Assembly: GCF_004912145.1 (NCBI RefSeq) | Contig: NZ_STGT01000001.1 | Span: 1-64,000 of the forward strand | Direction: 5' to 3' | Length of the DNA stretch: 64,000 nucleotides | Origin: Peteryoungia rhizophila | GTDB taxonomy: Bacteria > Pseudomonadota > Alphaproteobacteria > Rhizobiales > Rhizobiaceae | Part shown: positions 43,973-53,714 of the stretch, in pieces | Numbering within the stretch: the stretch's first letter is position 1 | Layout: every line of letters begins with the position of its first letter | Program-made: the position numbers and the translations under genes | The notes under the pieces: model-generated | Database searches by the model: none | Seen by the model: the letters and a program-made list of their open reading frames with translations, nothing else | Told to the model about the DNA's origin: nothing

Positions 43973-45176
43973 CGTCACTCGCTTTCGGCGTGGCCGATAC
44001 GGCAATCACCAATCCGACCCAGAGGAATAGGGCATCATAGATATCATGGCCGAAGATTAAATTCGTCAACCCACCAAATGCATACGTCAAAACGAGCGCC
44101 AGAGCCAACAACAGACGCGGAGCATGAAGCGCATCCTTCGGCGCCCTCAGGGCGATGAAAAGTGGCGCAAACATGAGGAGGCCAAGCGCCAAAAGGCCAA
44201 TGACGCCATTGTCCACAAGCGCCGTGATGTAACCGTTGTGCAGGTGGGAATAGCCATAGCCAAATTCCTGGATCAGGGCACGCCGGTTCTGCAGGCCGTG
44301 TCCAGTGACAGGTTTTTGCGCGAAGGCCGTCAGTGCCTTGTCCCAGAGATCGAGGCGAACTGTCGTCGATTGGCTGAGCGCCGCGTCACTGGCTCCGCCC
44401 GTCAGTACAGCGATTTCCTTCAGGCGATGATGACTTCCTGAGGCATAGATGCCGATGGCGACGAAGGCACAGACCGCCAGACCAATCGCCAACACCTGAC
44501 CCAAGCGCAATTTGTGACGAAGGTGTTGCGCCAAGACAAGAGCCAGCCCGATGAGCGGAATGGGCATCAAGCCCTTGGTCTGGGAGAGAAATATGCAGAG
44601 GTAGCCGCTGAAAAAGCCGCAAATTCCAAGAAGTCGGAGGCGGCGATCCTCTTCGAGGAGTGTGATCAGGGAAGCAACGGAAAGAAAGGCGCAAGTCAGT
44701 GCGAAGGGAATTGCATTGCCGCTGCCGCCTTCCGCACGCTCCCCAAGCGCGAAGGCCTGATAGGCGGCGAGAGGCAAGACAAGGATCGCGCCGACGGCTG
44801 CGGCGCGTGGCACGCTGCGGAGCAGGCTCTCTGCAGAGCTCAGGGACAAACGCATCATGACCGGGATTGCGCCCAGAAAAAGGATTTGCGGCGCAAGCTT
44901 CTTAATCTCCAGGAGCGGAGAGGTGAAGGTCTGGCCGAAATTTAGTCCAAAAAAGACGAGATTTACGAGAACATAGACGAGGATGGCGAGAGTGAACAGG
45001 CGAGTGCCATCCCGCCAAACACATGCAATTTTTCCGAATGAGAGATAGAGGATAGCCCACACTGCCGAGGCGGCCAGCAGGATGGTGACGACCGATCCGC
45101 CCAGAGCCGCCAAGCCGAAAACCAAGTATATCGCAACCAGGTTGTTTTCATTCATCGTGCGTTTCAATAGATGCAT
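43953..45176 (-). CDS. O-antigen ligase / polymerase family membrane protein
   Basis: 407 residues with ten to twelve hydrophobic helices and a periplasmic loop carrying GHGLQNRRALIQEFGYGYSH followed by LHNGYITALVDNGVIGL, the conserved His-containing region of the Wzy_C/WaaL family. Joins polysaccharide to lipid A core, or polymerises glycans, at the periplasmic face. The ATG at 45176 has AAGGGGCGGGTAAC upstream; a second ATG at 45155 is possible. Base composition is visibly lower in GC than neighbours, and no other glycan gene is nearby, which hints at transfer. Confidence 0.82.
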   Translation of the reverse strand: MHLLKRTMNENNLVAIYLVFGLAALGGSVVTILLAASAVWAILYLSFGKIACVWRDGTRLFTLAILVYVLVNLVFFGLNFGQTFTSPLLEIKKLAPQILFLGAIPVMMRLSLSSAESLLRSVPRAAAVGAILVLPLAAYQAFALGERAEGGSGNAIPFALTCAFLSVASLITLLEEDRRLRLLGICGFFSGYLCIFLSQTKGLMPIPLIGLALVLAQHLRHKLRLGQVLAIGLAVCAFVAIGIYASGSHHRLKEIAVLTGGASDAALSQSTTVRLDLWDKALTAFAQKPVTGHGLQNRRALIQEFGYGYSHLHNGYITALVDNGVIGLLALGLLMFAPLFIALRAPKDALHAPRLLLALALVLTYAFGGLTNLIFGHDIYDALFLWVGLVIAVSATPKASDDVEGSA

Positions 45177-45235
45177 GTTACCCGCCCCTTAAATCGTTGC
45201 GACAGGTAACCGCAATTTATCCGAGCCACAAGGCC

Positions 45236-46312
45236 ATGACAGCCCCACAATCCACAACCCTCCTCGTCTGGTATGACCGGCATCATCGGGAGCTGCCCTG
45301 GCGGATCTCGCCTGATGCCGCCAAGCGCGGCGTCAAGCCGGATCCCTATTACATCTGGATGTCCGAGGTGATGCTGCAGCAGACGACGGTTGCAGCGGTG
45401 AAGGCGTATTTCGCCAAGTTCATCAGCCGATGGCCGACGGTCAAGGATCTGGCCGAGGCGCCGAACGAGGATGTCATGGCCGCGTGGGCGGGGCTTGGCT
45501 ACTATGCCCGCGCCCGCAACCTGAAGAAATGCGCGGAGGCCGTTGCCTCTCAGCATGGCGGTGTGTTTCCCGACAGCGAAGAGGGTCTGCGAGCGCTTCC
45601 CGGCATCGGCGACTATACGTCTGCCGCCGTCGCGGCAATCGCCTTCAACCGGCCATCCGCTGTCATGGACGGCAATGTCGAGCGGGTGATCTCGAGGCTC
45701 TTTGCGATCGAGGCGCCGCTCCCGGGATCGAAGCCGCAGATGAAGGCGAAGGTGGCGGAACTCACGCCGACCGACCGGCCGGGCGACTTTGCCCAGGCGA
45801 TGATGGATCTCGGCGCCACGATCTGCACGCCGAAGCGGCCGGCCTGTGCGCTCTGTCCGTTCAACGATGCCTGTGTGGCGCTCGCCACAGATGAGCCCGA
45901 GCGTTTCCCGGTCAAGGCCGCCAAGAAGGCGAAGCCCGTGCGGCTTGGAGCTGCCTTCATCGCTGTTGATCGCGAGGGGCGGCTTCTGCTGCGCAAGCGG
46001 GTGGAGAGCGGTTTGCTGGGCGGCATGACGGAGGTGCCGACGACAGACTGGACCTCACGGCAGGACGGCGAGACCGGCGTGGATGCGGCACCCTTCCCGG
46101 CTGACTGGCAGCCGGCGGGAGCGATCTCCCATGTCTTCACCCATTTCGAGCTCAGGCTGTCGATCTTCCGGGTCGGGCCAATCGACAGTCCACCCGGAGA
46201 TCACGGTTTCTGGGTGCCCGTCACCGAACTTGATGGGGAAGCGCTGCCGACTGTCATGAAGAAGGCAATTGCGGCAGCTATTCCAACCGCCTTTCCAACA
46301 CTCAAGGGTTAA
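45236..46312 (+). CDS. mutY: A/G-specific adenine DNA glycosylase
   Basis: 358 residues from the ATG at 45236 (AAGG upstream). Removes adenine opposite 8-oxoguanine. HhH-GPD domain with SEVMLQQTTV (catalytic Glu), LPGIGDYTSAAVAAIAF and VMDGNVERV (catalytic Asp). Fe-S loop C-x6-C-x2-C-x5-C (CTPKRPACALCPFNDAC). C-terminal NUDIX-like domain (FIAVDREGRLLLRKRVESGL) for 8-oxoG recognition. The HAD gene follows three bases after the stop. Confidence 0.96.
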   Translation: MTAPQSTTLLVWYDRHHRELPWRISPDAAKRGVKPDPYYIWMSEVMLQQTTVAAVKAYFAKFISRWPTVKDLAEAPNEDVMAAWAGLGYYARARNLKKCAEAVASQHGGVFPDSEEGLRALPGIGDYTSAAVAAIAFNRPSAVMDGNVERVISRLFAIEAPLPGSKPQMKAKVAELTPTDRPGDFAQAMMDLGATICTPKRPACALCPFNDACVALATDEPERFPVKAAKKAKPVRLGAAFIAVDREGRLLLRKRVESGLLGGMTEVPTTDWTSRQDGETGVDAAPFPADWQPAGAISHVFTHFELRLSIFRVGPIDSPPGDHGFWVPVTELDGEALPTVMKKAIAAAIPTAFPTLKG

Positions 46313-46315
46313 GAC

Positions 46316-46927
46316 ATGACCGAAATCCGCCATATCGTCTTCGACATCGGCAAGGTGCTGATCCATTACGATCCGAACCTGCCTTTTTCGCGGATCATCC
46401 CCGACCCGCAAGAGCGGGCGGATTTCTTCGCATCGGTCTGCACCCATGACTGGAACATCGAGCAGGATCGCGGTCGCAGCTGGGCCGAGGCCGAGGCGCT
46501 GCTGATCGGGGAGTTTCCCGAGAAGGAAGCGCAGATCCGCGCTTTCCGGAAGCACTGGGCGGAGATGGTGCCTCACGCCTATGAGGACAGCGTAGCTGTC
46601 ATGACCGGCCTAATCGATGCCGGTTGCGACGTGACAATGCTGACCAATTTTGCCGCCGACACGTTTTCCGAGGCTCGCCGGATGTATCCGTTCCTCAACC
46701 TGCCGCGCGGCGTCACGGTTTCGGGCGAGGTTGGGTTGATCAAGCCGGACGTTGCCATTTACGAGCGGCATGCGAAGGATTTTGATCTCTCGCCGGCGCA
46801 TTCAGTGTTCATCGACGACAGCCTGCCCAATGTCGAAGGCGCGCGTGCGGCCGGCTGGCAGGCGGTGCATTTTACCGGTGCGGAGAAGCTGAAGACGGAT
46901 CTGCAGGGGCTGGGCATCAGCCTTTAA
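46316..46927 (+). CDS. HAD-superfamily hydrolase (YihX-like, subfamily IA)
   Basis: 203 residues. Motif I reads FDIGKVLIHYDP, with the nucleophile Asp but Gly at the usual second Asp, as in YihX-type members. Motif II MLTNFA and motif III/IV KPDVAIYERHAKDF ... VFIDDSLPNVEGARAAGW. A small cytoplasmic phosphatase, substrate unknown. It is tied to mutY by a three-base gap and ends before a terminator. A nucleotide or sugar phosphate substrate would fit the family. Confidence 0.88.
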   Translation: MTEIRHIVFDIGKVLIHYDPNLPFSRIIPDPQERADFFASVCTHDWNIEQDRGRSWAEAEALLIGEFPEKEAQIRAFRKHWAEMVPHAYEDSVAVMTGLIDAGCDVTMLTNFAADTFSEARRMYPFLNLPRGVTVSGEVGLIKPDVAIYERHAKDFDLSPAHSVFIDDSLPNVEGARAAGWQAVHFTGAEKLKTDLQGLGISL

Positions 46928-46950
46928 TCGTCCACACGAAGACGCATTGG

Positions 46951-46976
46951 GCGGCCTGCTGAGGCGGGCCGCTTTT
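46951..46976 (+). terminator. intrinsic terminator of mutY-HAD
   Basis: Nine-base-pair stem GCGGCCTGC/GCGGGCCGC (one wobble), TGAG loop, then TTTT. It lies 23 bases after the HAD stop. Confidence 0.87.
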
Positions 46977-46979
46977 GCC

Positions 46980-47981
46980 TCAACCGGGTCTCTCGACCAG
47001 TTCCACGCGGCGGTTCATGGCGCGACCCGGCTCTGTCTGGTTGCTGGCGCGCGGTGCCAGCATGCCCATTCCGGCGGCGGCGAGGCGTTCTTTCGAGATG
47101 CCCGCCGACACCAGGGCTGCCATGACCGCTTGCGCCCGCTTTTGTGACAGCGACAAGTTCGTCTCGGCGTCCCCGATCCAATCGGTGTGGCCGACGATAT
47201 AGACCTTCAGCTCCGGGTTCGAGGTCAGGAGCTTTGTCATCTCGGCGATAGCGGGTGCAGCTTCCGGCGACAGGTTTGCCGTGCCGAAGTCGAAATAGAC
47301 ATTGTCGAGCGCGATATGGCCCTCGTCCGAAATGCCCTTGGCCATGGCTGCGGCATCGATCATGCGGCTTTCGAGGGCTGCCGAGGTGACAAGATCCAGA
47401 TGCACGGCCGCACGCTCGGAGGCATTTCCGGAAAGCGGGGCTTTCTGGTTCTGCGCGACGTAGAGCGCCACATGACGCGTGCCATCGGCTGATACGGCTG
47501 CCATGTAATGCTCGCCATCCTTGATATAGAGCGCAAACTCGGAGGCTGAGCCCAGATTGCGCAGCTTTCGGTCTGCAGGATAGATGACCAGCTTGCCAAG
47601 AAGGGCATTGTTGCTGCCGCAGCTTCGCCCGGCGCATTCGAACAGGCTCGAAAAACCGGCCCCCAGCAGAGCGGTGCGATAATTCAGAAAGACATCGGCG
47701 GCACTAGCACCTTCCGGAGCGACATAGAGCCGGCGCTGCAGTTGGCCCTCGACCGGCTTGAGTTCGGTCGGCGCCCCGCCCTTCATCGGGCCGACGGGCA
47801 AATCGAAGCGCGTAAAGCCTGCGTCCTCCGCGCCGTAGAGGCAGGCCCCGTCATAGACCGCCATGGCCTCGAGCGGTGCAAAGCCTTCGAGGGGCGGACA
47901 GGTTTCTGCGGAACTGTCGTCAACGGAGCCCAGCAGCGCGAGCGCGAAAATGGCAAAAAATTGCGCGGATATCCGGACCAT
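46980..47981 (-). CDS. OmpA-family protein, periplasmic/outer-membrane
   Basis: 333 residues from the ATG at 47981 (AGAGGTGCTTC upstream). Signal peptide MVRISAQFFAIFALALLGSV to about residue 25. An N-terminal region of unknown fold with six cysteines (for example CPPLEGF and FECAGRSCGSN) reaches to about 220. C-terminal OmpA domain: NVYFDFGTANLSPEAAPAIA, YIVGHTDWIGDAETNLSLSQ, RAQAVMAALV and NRRVELVERPG, the peptidoglycan-binding module. Likely cell-wall anchored. Downstream of ccrM in the same direction but 386 bases away. Confidence 0.85.
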   Translation of the reverse strand: MVRISAQFFAIFALALLGSVDDSSAETCPPLEGFAPLEAMAVYDGACLYGAEDAGFTRFDLPVGPMKGGAPTELKPVEGQLQRRLYVAPEGASAADVFLNYRTALLGAGFSSLFECAGRSCGSNNALLGKLVIYPADRKLRNLGSASEFALYIKDGEHYMAAVSADGTRHVALYVAQNQKAPLSGNASERAAVHLDLVTSAALESRMIDAAAMAKGISDEGHIALDNVYFDFGTANLSPEAAPAIAEMTKLLTSNPELKVYIVGHTDWIGDAETNLSLSQKRAQAVMAALVSAGISKERLAAAGMGMLAPRASNQTEPGRAMNRRVELVERPG

Positions 47982-48367
47982 GAAGCACCTCTGACCGGGC
48001 ATTCCGCCAATGGCCTGCCACCGGACCGGATGGTGGCGCGATCGCCTTGCCTGATCAAGTGTTTCCTATCACGCGGCGTGGATTTCAACCGTGTGGCATG
48101 CGGCCAAACAAAACCGATCCCAAGCGGATGGGTGACGATATCCGGGTCATGAGAGAGAGGGAGTGGCAGTTGCTGTGAAAGCGCTGGCGCGGGTGGAGTT
48201 GGCGGACCCCTGCCCGCGCCAGTTCGATCCCGAAAGATCGAATGCAGCCCACATAGAGTGCCCGACTTGCTCGAAGCTGATCACAAGTATGTGATGCTAT
48301 TCTAATGTTTTTTTAGACGGGTGTACCGGCGCGGAACGTCGCGCCGGTAGCGCTTGTTGCAGAAGGC
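47982..48367. other. hairpin-rich intergenic region between ccrM and the OmpA-family gene
   Basis: About 386 bases. Contains four hairpins: CTGGCGCGGG/CCCGCGCCAG (48184-48222), TTCGATC/GATCGAA (48223-48242), ATCAC/GTGAT (48280-48295), and TACCGGCGCG/CGCGCCGGTA (48324-48349). A T7 run at 48308-48314 sits between the last two. Holds the end of the ccrM transcript and the OmpA-family promoter. Could encode a structured RNA; no gene seen. Confidence 0.45.
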
Positions 48368-49501
<1,134 letters not shown>

Positions 49502-49790
49502 TTACTCACTCTTACGCTGACGCAGCACGGGTTGTGAGGCTTATGGTTACCGAAGTTGGTTACTGAACGGTGAAGAGGGCGTGAGATTTTGTGCGGGGGT
49601 GGGATGTGTGTGGGGATCATCTCGATAAGCAGCAGCGCCGCTTGCAAGCAACTATTGCTTGAAGCACTCTTCTTACGGTCACAGAAACCAGCGGCTGGAG
49701 AACCGCTTGCCCCACAGCTCTTCACGCCCCCCTATGACTGAAGGCGCCGCGCAAGCTGTAGCGCGCAACTCGATTTCACCTGAACAAAGT

Positions 49791-50228
49791 ATGAAACATT
49801 CAGAATTGCCGCTTGATTTCCGCAAGCCAACTTCGCGGGATGCCGACGATGGACCAAGTGTTGCTGTTGGCCTCATGCGAGTGGCGACCTTTTTCGCAGC
49901 CGTCGCGATGGCCTCCTATTTCGTCTGGGAGATCTTTAGCGAGAGCGCTGCTCTCAGCCGGCTCAATACAACGGCAGATATTTTCTCCTACCCCAGCCGA
50001 TGCGCCGGAGACGGAACTCCTATCGAAACAGGTGAGCCCAATTGCGTCGATCTCGGTCGATACATCTTCATCCATGGCTCCGTGAACATGGCTGTTCGCA
50101 GGGCCTGCCCCGGGGCTCCATCTGCCGTGCTATCGTTTGAGCCGGGTCAGGTCTCAAGGAAGGAAATCCATTTGGCTAGGAAGAGCCTGCAGGTTTACGC
50201 CGAATATGGGACCAAGGTGCCGTGCTGA
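49791..50228 (+). CDS. hypothetical single-pass membrane protein
   Basis: 145 residues from the ATG at 49791, chosen as the first ATG after the lower-quality leader sequence; an ATG at 49875 is also possible. One hydrophobic helix (LMRVATFFAAVAMASYFVWE) is followed by a probably periplasmic domain with three cysteines (SRCAGDG, EPNCVDLGRY, ACPGAPSAV). Ends in TKVPC. No family recognised. Composition is lower in GC than neighbours. Weak Shine-Dalgarno. Confidence 0.5.
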   Translation: MKHSELPLDFRKPTSRDADDGPSVAVGLMRVATFFAAVAMASYFVWEIFSESAALSRLNTTADIFSYPSRCAGDGTPIETGEPNCVDLGRYIFIHGSVNMAVRRACPGAPSAVLSFEPGQVSRKEIHLARKSLQVYAEYGTKVPC

Positions 50229-50342
50229 GGAGGCTCTGGAAACTGGTACATTTCCCGACAGGGCTGAGTTGATCTGAGAGCCCGTTCATCTTGTATTTCA
50301 TGCCCGTATATTATATTTTGGTACAAGCCTGTAGGAGCTTCC

Positions 50343-50591
50343 ATGTCCCGCAACACCTCCGTGACACTCGGCGACCACTTTACCAGCTTTATCAATGAGC
50401 AGGTGGAGACGGGGCGCTATGGCTCCGCGAGCGAAGTCATGCGGGCTGGGCTGCGCCTGCTCGAAGAGCATGAGGCCAAGGTCAAGGCTTTGCAGGATGC
50501 GCTGATTGAAGGCGAACAGTCCGGTGAGCCTCAGCCGTTCGATTTCGATGCCTTCAAGGCGCGCAAGCGTGCCGAGTTCAAGGCCGGATGA
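50343..50591 (+). CDS. parD: ParD-family antitoxin
   Basis: 82 residues. A ribbon-helix-helix N-terminus (NTSVTLGDHFTSFINEQVET followed by GRYGSASEVMRAGLRLLEEH) is the type II antitoxin DNA-binding part. The C-terminal tail (QPFDFDAFKARKRAEF) would wrap the toxin. AGGAGCTTCC precedes the ATG. The stop overlaps the toxin start (ATGA). The AT-rich stretch 50290-50330 (TATATTATATTTTGG) is the likely autoregulated promoter. Confidence 0.9.
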   Translation: MSRNTSVTLGDHFTSFINEQVETGRYGSASEVMRAGLRLLEEHEAKVKALQDALIEGEQSGEPQPFDFDAFKARKRAEFKAG

Positions 50592-50881
50592 GAGCGCTCG
50601 CGCTCTTACCAGCGGCAACTGCCGATCTAGACAAAATCTGGGATTTCACGGCCGAGAGTTGGGGCGTCGAGCAGGCCGACAACTATACGGACGAGATACG
50701 CGCAACCTGCACTCGCCTCGCTTCGGGTTTCTTGCGGGGCCGCCCCGTGGATGTTCGCCAAGGCTACCTGAAGCAGTCCGTCGGATCGCATATCATCTAT
50801 TTTTGGGACAAGAAGGATCGGATTGAAGTCGTCCGCATCCTGCATCAGAAGCAGGATGTCAGTCGAAATCTGCCGACCTGA
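50588..50881 (+). CDS. parE: ParE-family toxin
   Basis: 97 residues with the RelE/ParE fold: ALLPAATADLDKIWDFTAES, then GRPVDVRQGYLKQSVGSHII and DRIEVVRILHQKQD. ParE toxins typically poison DNA gyrase. Overlaps the antitoxin by four bases. Complete pair, apparently intact. Confidence 0.9.
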   Translation: MRALALLPAATADLDKIWDFTAESWGVEQADNYTDEIRATCTRLASGFLRGRPVDVRQGYLKQSVGSHIIYFWDKKDRIEVVRILHQKQDVSRNLPT

Positions 50882-50885
50882 AATC

Positions 50886-50935
50886 CCCCTCATCCGGCGC
50901 TGCGAGCCACCTTCTCCCCCGCGGGGAGAAGAGGA
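50886..50935. repeat. rhizobial-type intergenic repeat
   Basis: CCCCCTCATCCGGCGCTGCG followed by AGCCACCTTCTCCCC and GCGGGGAGAAG resembles a common dispersed rhizobial element whose CTTCTCCCC/GGGGAGAAG ends form a hairpin. Sits between parE and the convergent YjbR gene, where it may help terminate transcription. Confidence 0.55.
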
Positions 50936-50938
50936 CCG

Positions 50939-51280
50939 CTACCGCCCCCCATCCCAAGCCTTCACCACCGCCTTCTTCGCCTGCGCCCGCCAGACACGCG
51001 TAAGGTTTTCCCGCGCCCATTCGATGTCGAGACGCTCTGGGCGGGCCAGCACCATTGGATGGGGCCGATGGTGGTCCGTCGTGAAGAAGGTGTCGGGGTC
51101 CATCTCGATCAGGTGGTCGCGCTCCTCGAAGGGGACCTTGAAGACCGGGCAATCATGGGTCGGGTTCCAGAACAGCATGGCCTTGCCGTTGACCTTGAAA
51201 GACACCGCATTCCACGACGTGGTTTCCTCCGTCGTCGGCAGAGCAAGGATGATCTGGCGAAGCATATCGAGGGTGATCAT
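50939..51280 (-). CDS. MmcQ/YjbR family protein
   Basis: 113 residues. The CyaY-like DNA-binding fold of the YjbR family is indicated by PTTEETTSWNAVSFKVNGKA, DHLIEMDPDTFFTTDHH and WARENLTRVWRAQAKKAVVK. Small cytoplasmic protein, role unknown. Isolated gene. Confidence 0.82.
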   Translation of the reverse strand: MITLDMLRQIILALPTTEETTSWNAVSFKVNGKAMLFWNPTHDCPVFKVPFEERDHLIEMDPDTFFTTDHHRPHPMVLARPERLDIEWARENLTRVWRAQAKKAVVKAWDGGR

Positions 51281-51464
51281 GGCGCCTCCTCATGCGATCA
51301 TGCCCGGGATCGGCCGGCCTGTCATGAACAAGATCGGGCCTCTCGTCTGATTTACCCAGCAAACCGGGAGAAAGAAAAAACAAAACCTCTGCCGCGAGCA
51401 GTGCAAATCGAGCCAGCATGCACTAGATGTCCGATAGACAATCAGGAAAGCCTGCTGGATATAG

Positions 51465-52445
51465 ATGTCGATCAACAAGAACCAGGATCCGAAATTCATT
51501 GCAGCAGCACTGGCGTCTTCGGATGATTGCATCAAGATCATCAGCCTAGAAGGCGCGCTGGAATACATGACCGACGGCGGGCGGCGCGTGATGGAAGTCG
51601 ACAACTTCGATGACATCAAGGGTTGCCACTGGCCTGATTTATGGAGCGACGAAGGCAATCTCGCCGCCGTCGACGCTGTCGAGGCAGCCCGCCAAGGCCA
51701 GAACTCGCGGTTCACTGGATTCGCCCCGACAATCAAGGGAAACCGGCGCTTCTGGGATGTGAAGGTCAGCCCGATCTTCAGTGACGACGGCCGTGTCGAA
51801 AGCATTCTCTCCGTATCCCGCGACATTACGGCGATCAAGAATTTCGAGACCGAGCAGGAATTGCTGCGCAGCGAGCTCTCACACCGGATCAAGAATATCC
51901 TCGCGCTCGTTCAGTCTCTGGCCAACCAAACTCTGCGCAACGACACAGATCTTCCGTCTGCCCGGGTGGCCTTTCTCGAGCGGTTGCATGCACTCAGCCA
52001 CGCGCAGGATCTGTTCATCAAGCAGAACCAGGTTTCGACGACGCTCAAACTGATCGTGGAATCGGTCACTTCGACGCAATCGCCTGATCGCGTTCAGGCG
52101 AGTGGCCCGGACGTCTATCTCTCGTCCAAGAGCAGCATCGCGTTTGCCCTCACACTGCATGAGTTGATGACCAACGCGGTCAAATACGGCGCGCTGTCGA
52201 ATGCCGGCGGCCAGGTCCACATTACCTGGTCGGTCGAGCCCGGCGACACGGAAGGCGAGTTGCGGTTCGCCTGGACCGAAAGCGGCGGACCAAGCGTCGC
52301 CGTGCCTTCCCGCAAGGGTTTCGGATCGCGGATGATCGAGAAGGCACTGGTCGGCTACATCAACGGGCAGGCGAGCATCACCTATGCCCCAACCGGGCTT
52401 GTGGTCGAGGTGACCGCGCCGATCGCAGCCCTGCGCGAGATCTGA
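51465..52445 (+). CDS. PAS-domain HWE-family histidine kinase
   Basis: 326 residues, soluble. PAS sensor at about 8-125 (LASSDDCIKIISLEGALEYM, VSPIFSDDGRVESILSVSRD). Phospho-acceptor helix LLRSELSHRIKNILALVQSL with the His. HWE-type ATPase core with LHELMTNAVKYGALS and the W-x-E triplet in FAWTESGGP, then RKGFGSRMIEKAL. The family is abundant in rhizobia and often feeds the general stress response or light/redox pathways. No partner response regulator is adjacent. Confidence 0.9.
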   Translation: MSINKNQDPKFIAAALASSDDCIKIISLEGALEYMTDGGRRVMEVDNFDDIKGCHWPDLWSDEGNLAAVDAVEAARQGQNSRFTGFAPTIKGNRRFWDVKVSPIFSDDGRVESILSVSRDITAIKNFETEQELLRSELSHRIKNILALVQSLANQTLRNDTDLPSARVAFLERLHALSHAQDLFIKQNQVSTTLKLIVESVTSTQSPDRVQASGPDVYLSSKSSIAFALTLHELMTNAVKYGALSNAGGQVHITWSVEPGDTEGELRFAWTESGGPSVAVPSRKGFGSRMIEKALVGYINGQASITYAPTGLVVEVTAPIAALREI

Positions 52446-52509
52446 AGGGGATTGGTGCGGGAATGCGCCTTGCCCTCGACGAAACCGAGCCGCCCTCAAT
52501 GATGGCCAT

Positions 52510-52938
52510 TCAGCACATTGGATCGACCCTGGCGCCAAGATAGCCGCCGTCTGCGACGCTGTCGCAGAGGCTGGACCATTCGCAGCCGGAGCAGGCGGTG
52601 CGGATCTCGCCGGTGGCGAAGGTCTTTCTCAGGCGGGCGAGGAGAGCGGCAGTCGGGGTGATGCGGGCACCTGGTGGGAGTGGGTCGCCGATGAGGCGGA
52701 CGACGGCATCTGCCGCTTCACAGTCCCGATCGATGACACCAGCACCATGGCAATGGGCCTCGGGATCTGTGGTGAGCGGGCCGCAGATATCGTCCGGCCC
52801 CGCCACCAGTTCAATCTCCTCGCCGGCCGACAGACGGGCGGCGATTGCCTCGTAGTTTTCCACGAAAGCGGGAGAATAACCCTTGCCGACATAGGTCAGC
52901 ATGCACAGCAGGTGGTGGGCGCGGAGCCGAACGGTCAT
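52510..52938 (-). CDS. DUF1284 protein, cysteine-rich, downstream of bioY
   Basis: 142 residues from the ATG at 52938. Starts MTVRLRAHHLLCMLTYVGKG, the DUF1284 hallmark. A C-terminal cysteine cluster (TACSGCEWSSLC, then a last Cys at the C-terminus) and internal Cys (DICGPLTTDPEAHCHGAG) could bind an Fe-S cluster or zinc. The start is 26 bases after the bioY stop, so they are probably co-transcribed. Function unknown; the context hints at biotin or thiol chemistry. Confidence 0.82.
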   Translation of the reverse strand: MTVRLRAHHLLCMLTYVGKGYSPAFVENYEAIAARLSAGEEIELVAGPDDICGPLTTDPEAHCHGAGVIDRDCEAADAVVRLIGDPLPPGARITPTAALLARLRKTFATGEIRTACSGCEWSSLCDSVADGGYLGARVDPMC

Positions 52939-52964
52939 GCTTTGTATCAGTCGGATTTCAGGTC

Positions 52965-53555
52965 TCAGAGGTCGAGCGGTTTTGCCTTGCCGCGGGCAAG
53001 CGCCATCAGTAGAGCAGCGGCAAGCGCGGATTTGAGCACGGCACCCAGGATAAAGGGTGTGACGCCCAGCGCCAGGCCCTTTTCGGCACCAATGAGCCAA
53101 GCGAGCCAGGCGCCGCCGATGACGAGGCACAGGATGTTGGCAGAGAGATGCGCGACAAAGCTTTTGACCATGCGCTCACCTGTCCAGCCCTTTTCGGCAA
53201 GGTAGCCTGCAAGGGCCGCGATGATCGGGAAGGAGACGAGGTAGCCTGCGGTGGGGCCGACGAAGGGAGCGAGACCACCACTGCCGCCCGCCAGCACCGG
53301 GAGACCCATCATCGCCTCGCCCAGCCAGGCGAGAACGGTCAAGGCGCCCAGGCGCCAGCCATAGAGCACGCCGATCATGGTGATGGCGAAAGTCTGCAGG
53401 GTGATCGGCACCGGCACCATTGGCACTGATATCTGGGAGGCGAGCGCGAGCACGCCCGTGCCGAAGAGGAGAAGGGCGGCCTGCATGGGAAGCGATCGGC
53501 CGGCTATTCCGAGCGGATCAAAGGCGCGGGATGCAGGGGCAAGGATAGTGGTCAC
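52965..53555 (-). CDS. bioY: biotin transporter BioY
   Basis: 196 residues from a GTG at 53555 with GGAG 8 bases upstream; a longer form to 53591 would run into the operator. Six hydrophobic helices with the BioY motif GGSGGLAPFVGPTAGYLVSF. The S-component of an ECF-type biotin importer, in the inner membrane. Two BioR-like boxes lie just upstream. No bioM or bioN is adjacent; solitary BioY is known to work in some bacteria. Confidence 0.92.
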   Translation of the reverse strand: MTTILAPASRAFDPLGIAGRSLPMQAALLLFGTGVLALASQISVPMVPVPITLQTFAITMIGVLYGWRLGALTVLAWLGEAMMGLPVLAGGSGGLAPFVGPTAGYLVSFPIIAALAGYLAEKGWTGERMVKSFVAHLSANILCLVIGGAWLAWLIGAEKGLALGVTPFILGAVLKSALAAALLMALARGKAKPLDL

Positions 53556-53569
53556 AGTCAATCTCCATT

Positions 53570-53579
53570 TTATAGATAA
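53570..53579. promoter_or_regulatory. BioR box 1, upstream of bioY
   Basis: TTATAGATAA, a perfect match to the published alphaproteobacterial BioR consensus TTATmKATAA. It lies 14 bases before the bioY GTG. Confidence 0.8.
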
Positions 53580-53599
53580 TTTTAGTGGCACGGAGTCTT

Positions 53600-53609
53600 T
53601 TATCTATAG
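53600..53609. promoter_or_regulatory. BioR box 2, upstream of bioY
   Basis: TTATCTATAG, one base off the consensus. It is 30 bases from box 1, about three helical turns, on the same DNA face. Confidence 0.7.
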
Positions 53610-53714
53610 AATCAAAGTTTGCCAAGATGGAATTGGAGTGAAGTGCGATCGTGAACGCATCAAGGCGACAACTGGCGACCTGCGGTAAGCCGATGGGAGA
53701 TGCTCTTCGAAATT

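Noticed and set aside
46316..46927. Inactivated HAD enzyme because motif I is DIGKV instead of DxDxV
   Set aside because: YihX-type members naturally have this form and the other motifs are intact, so it is probably active.
48324..48349. Hairpin taken as a ccrM intrinsic terminator
   Set aside because: The stem is perfect, but the T-run (48308-48314) is on the plus strand before it, so on the minus strand ccrM would meet an A-run. Kept only as a structured region.
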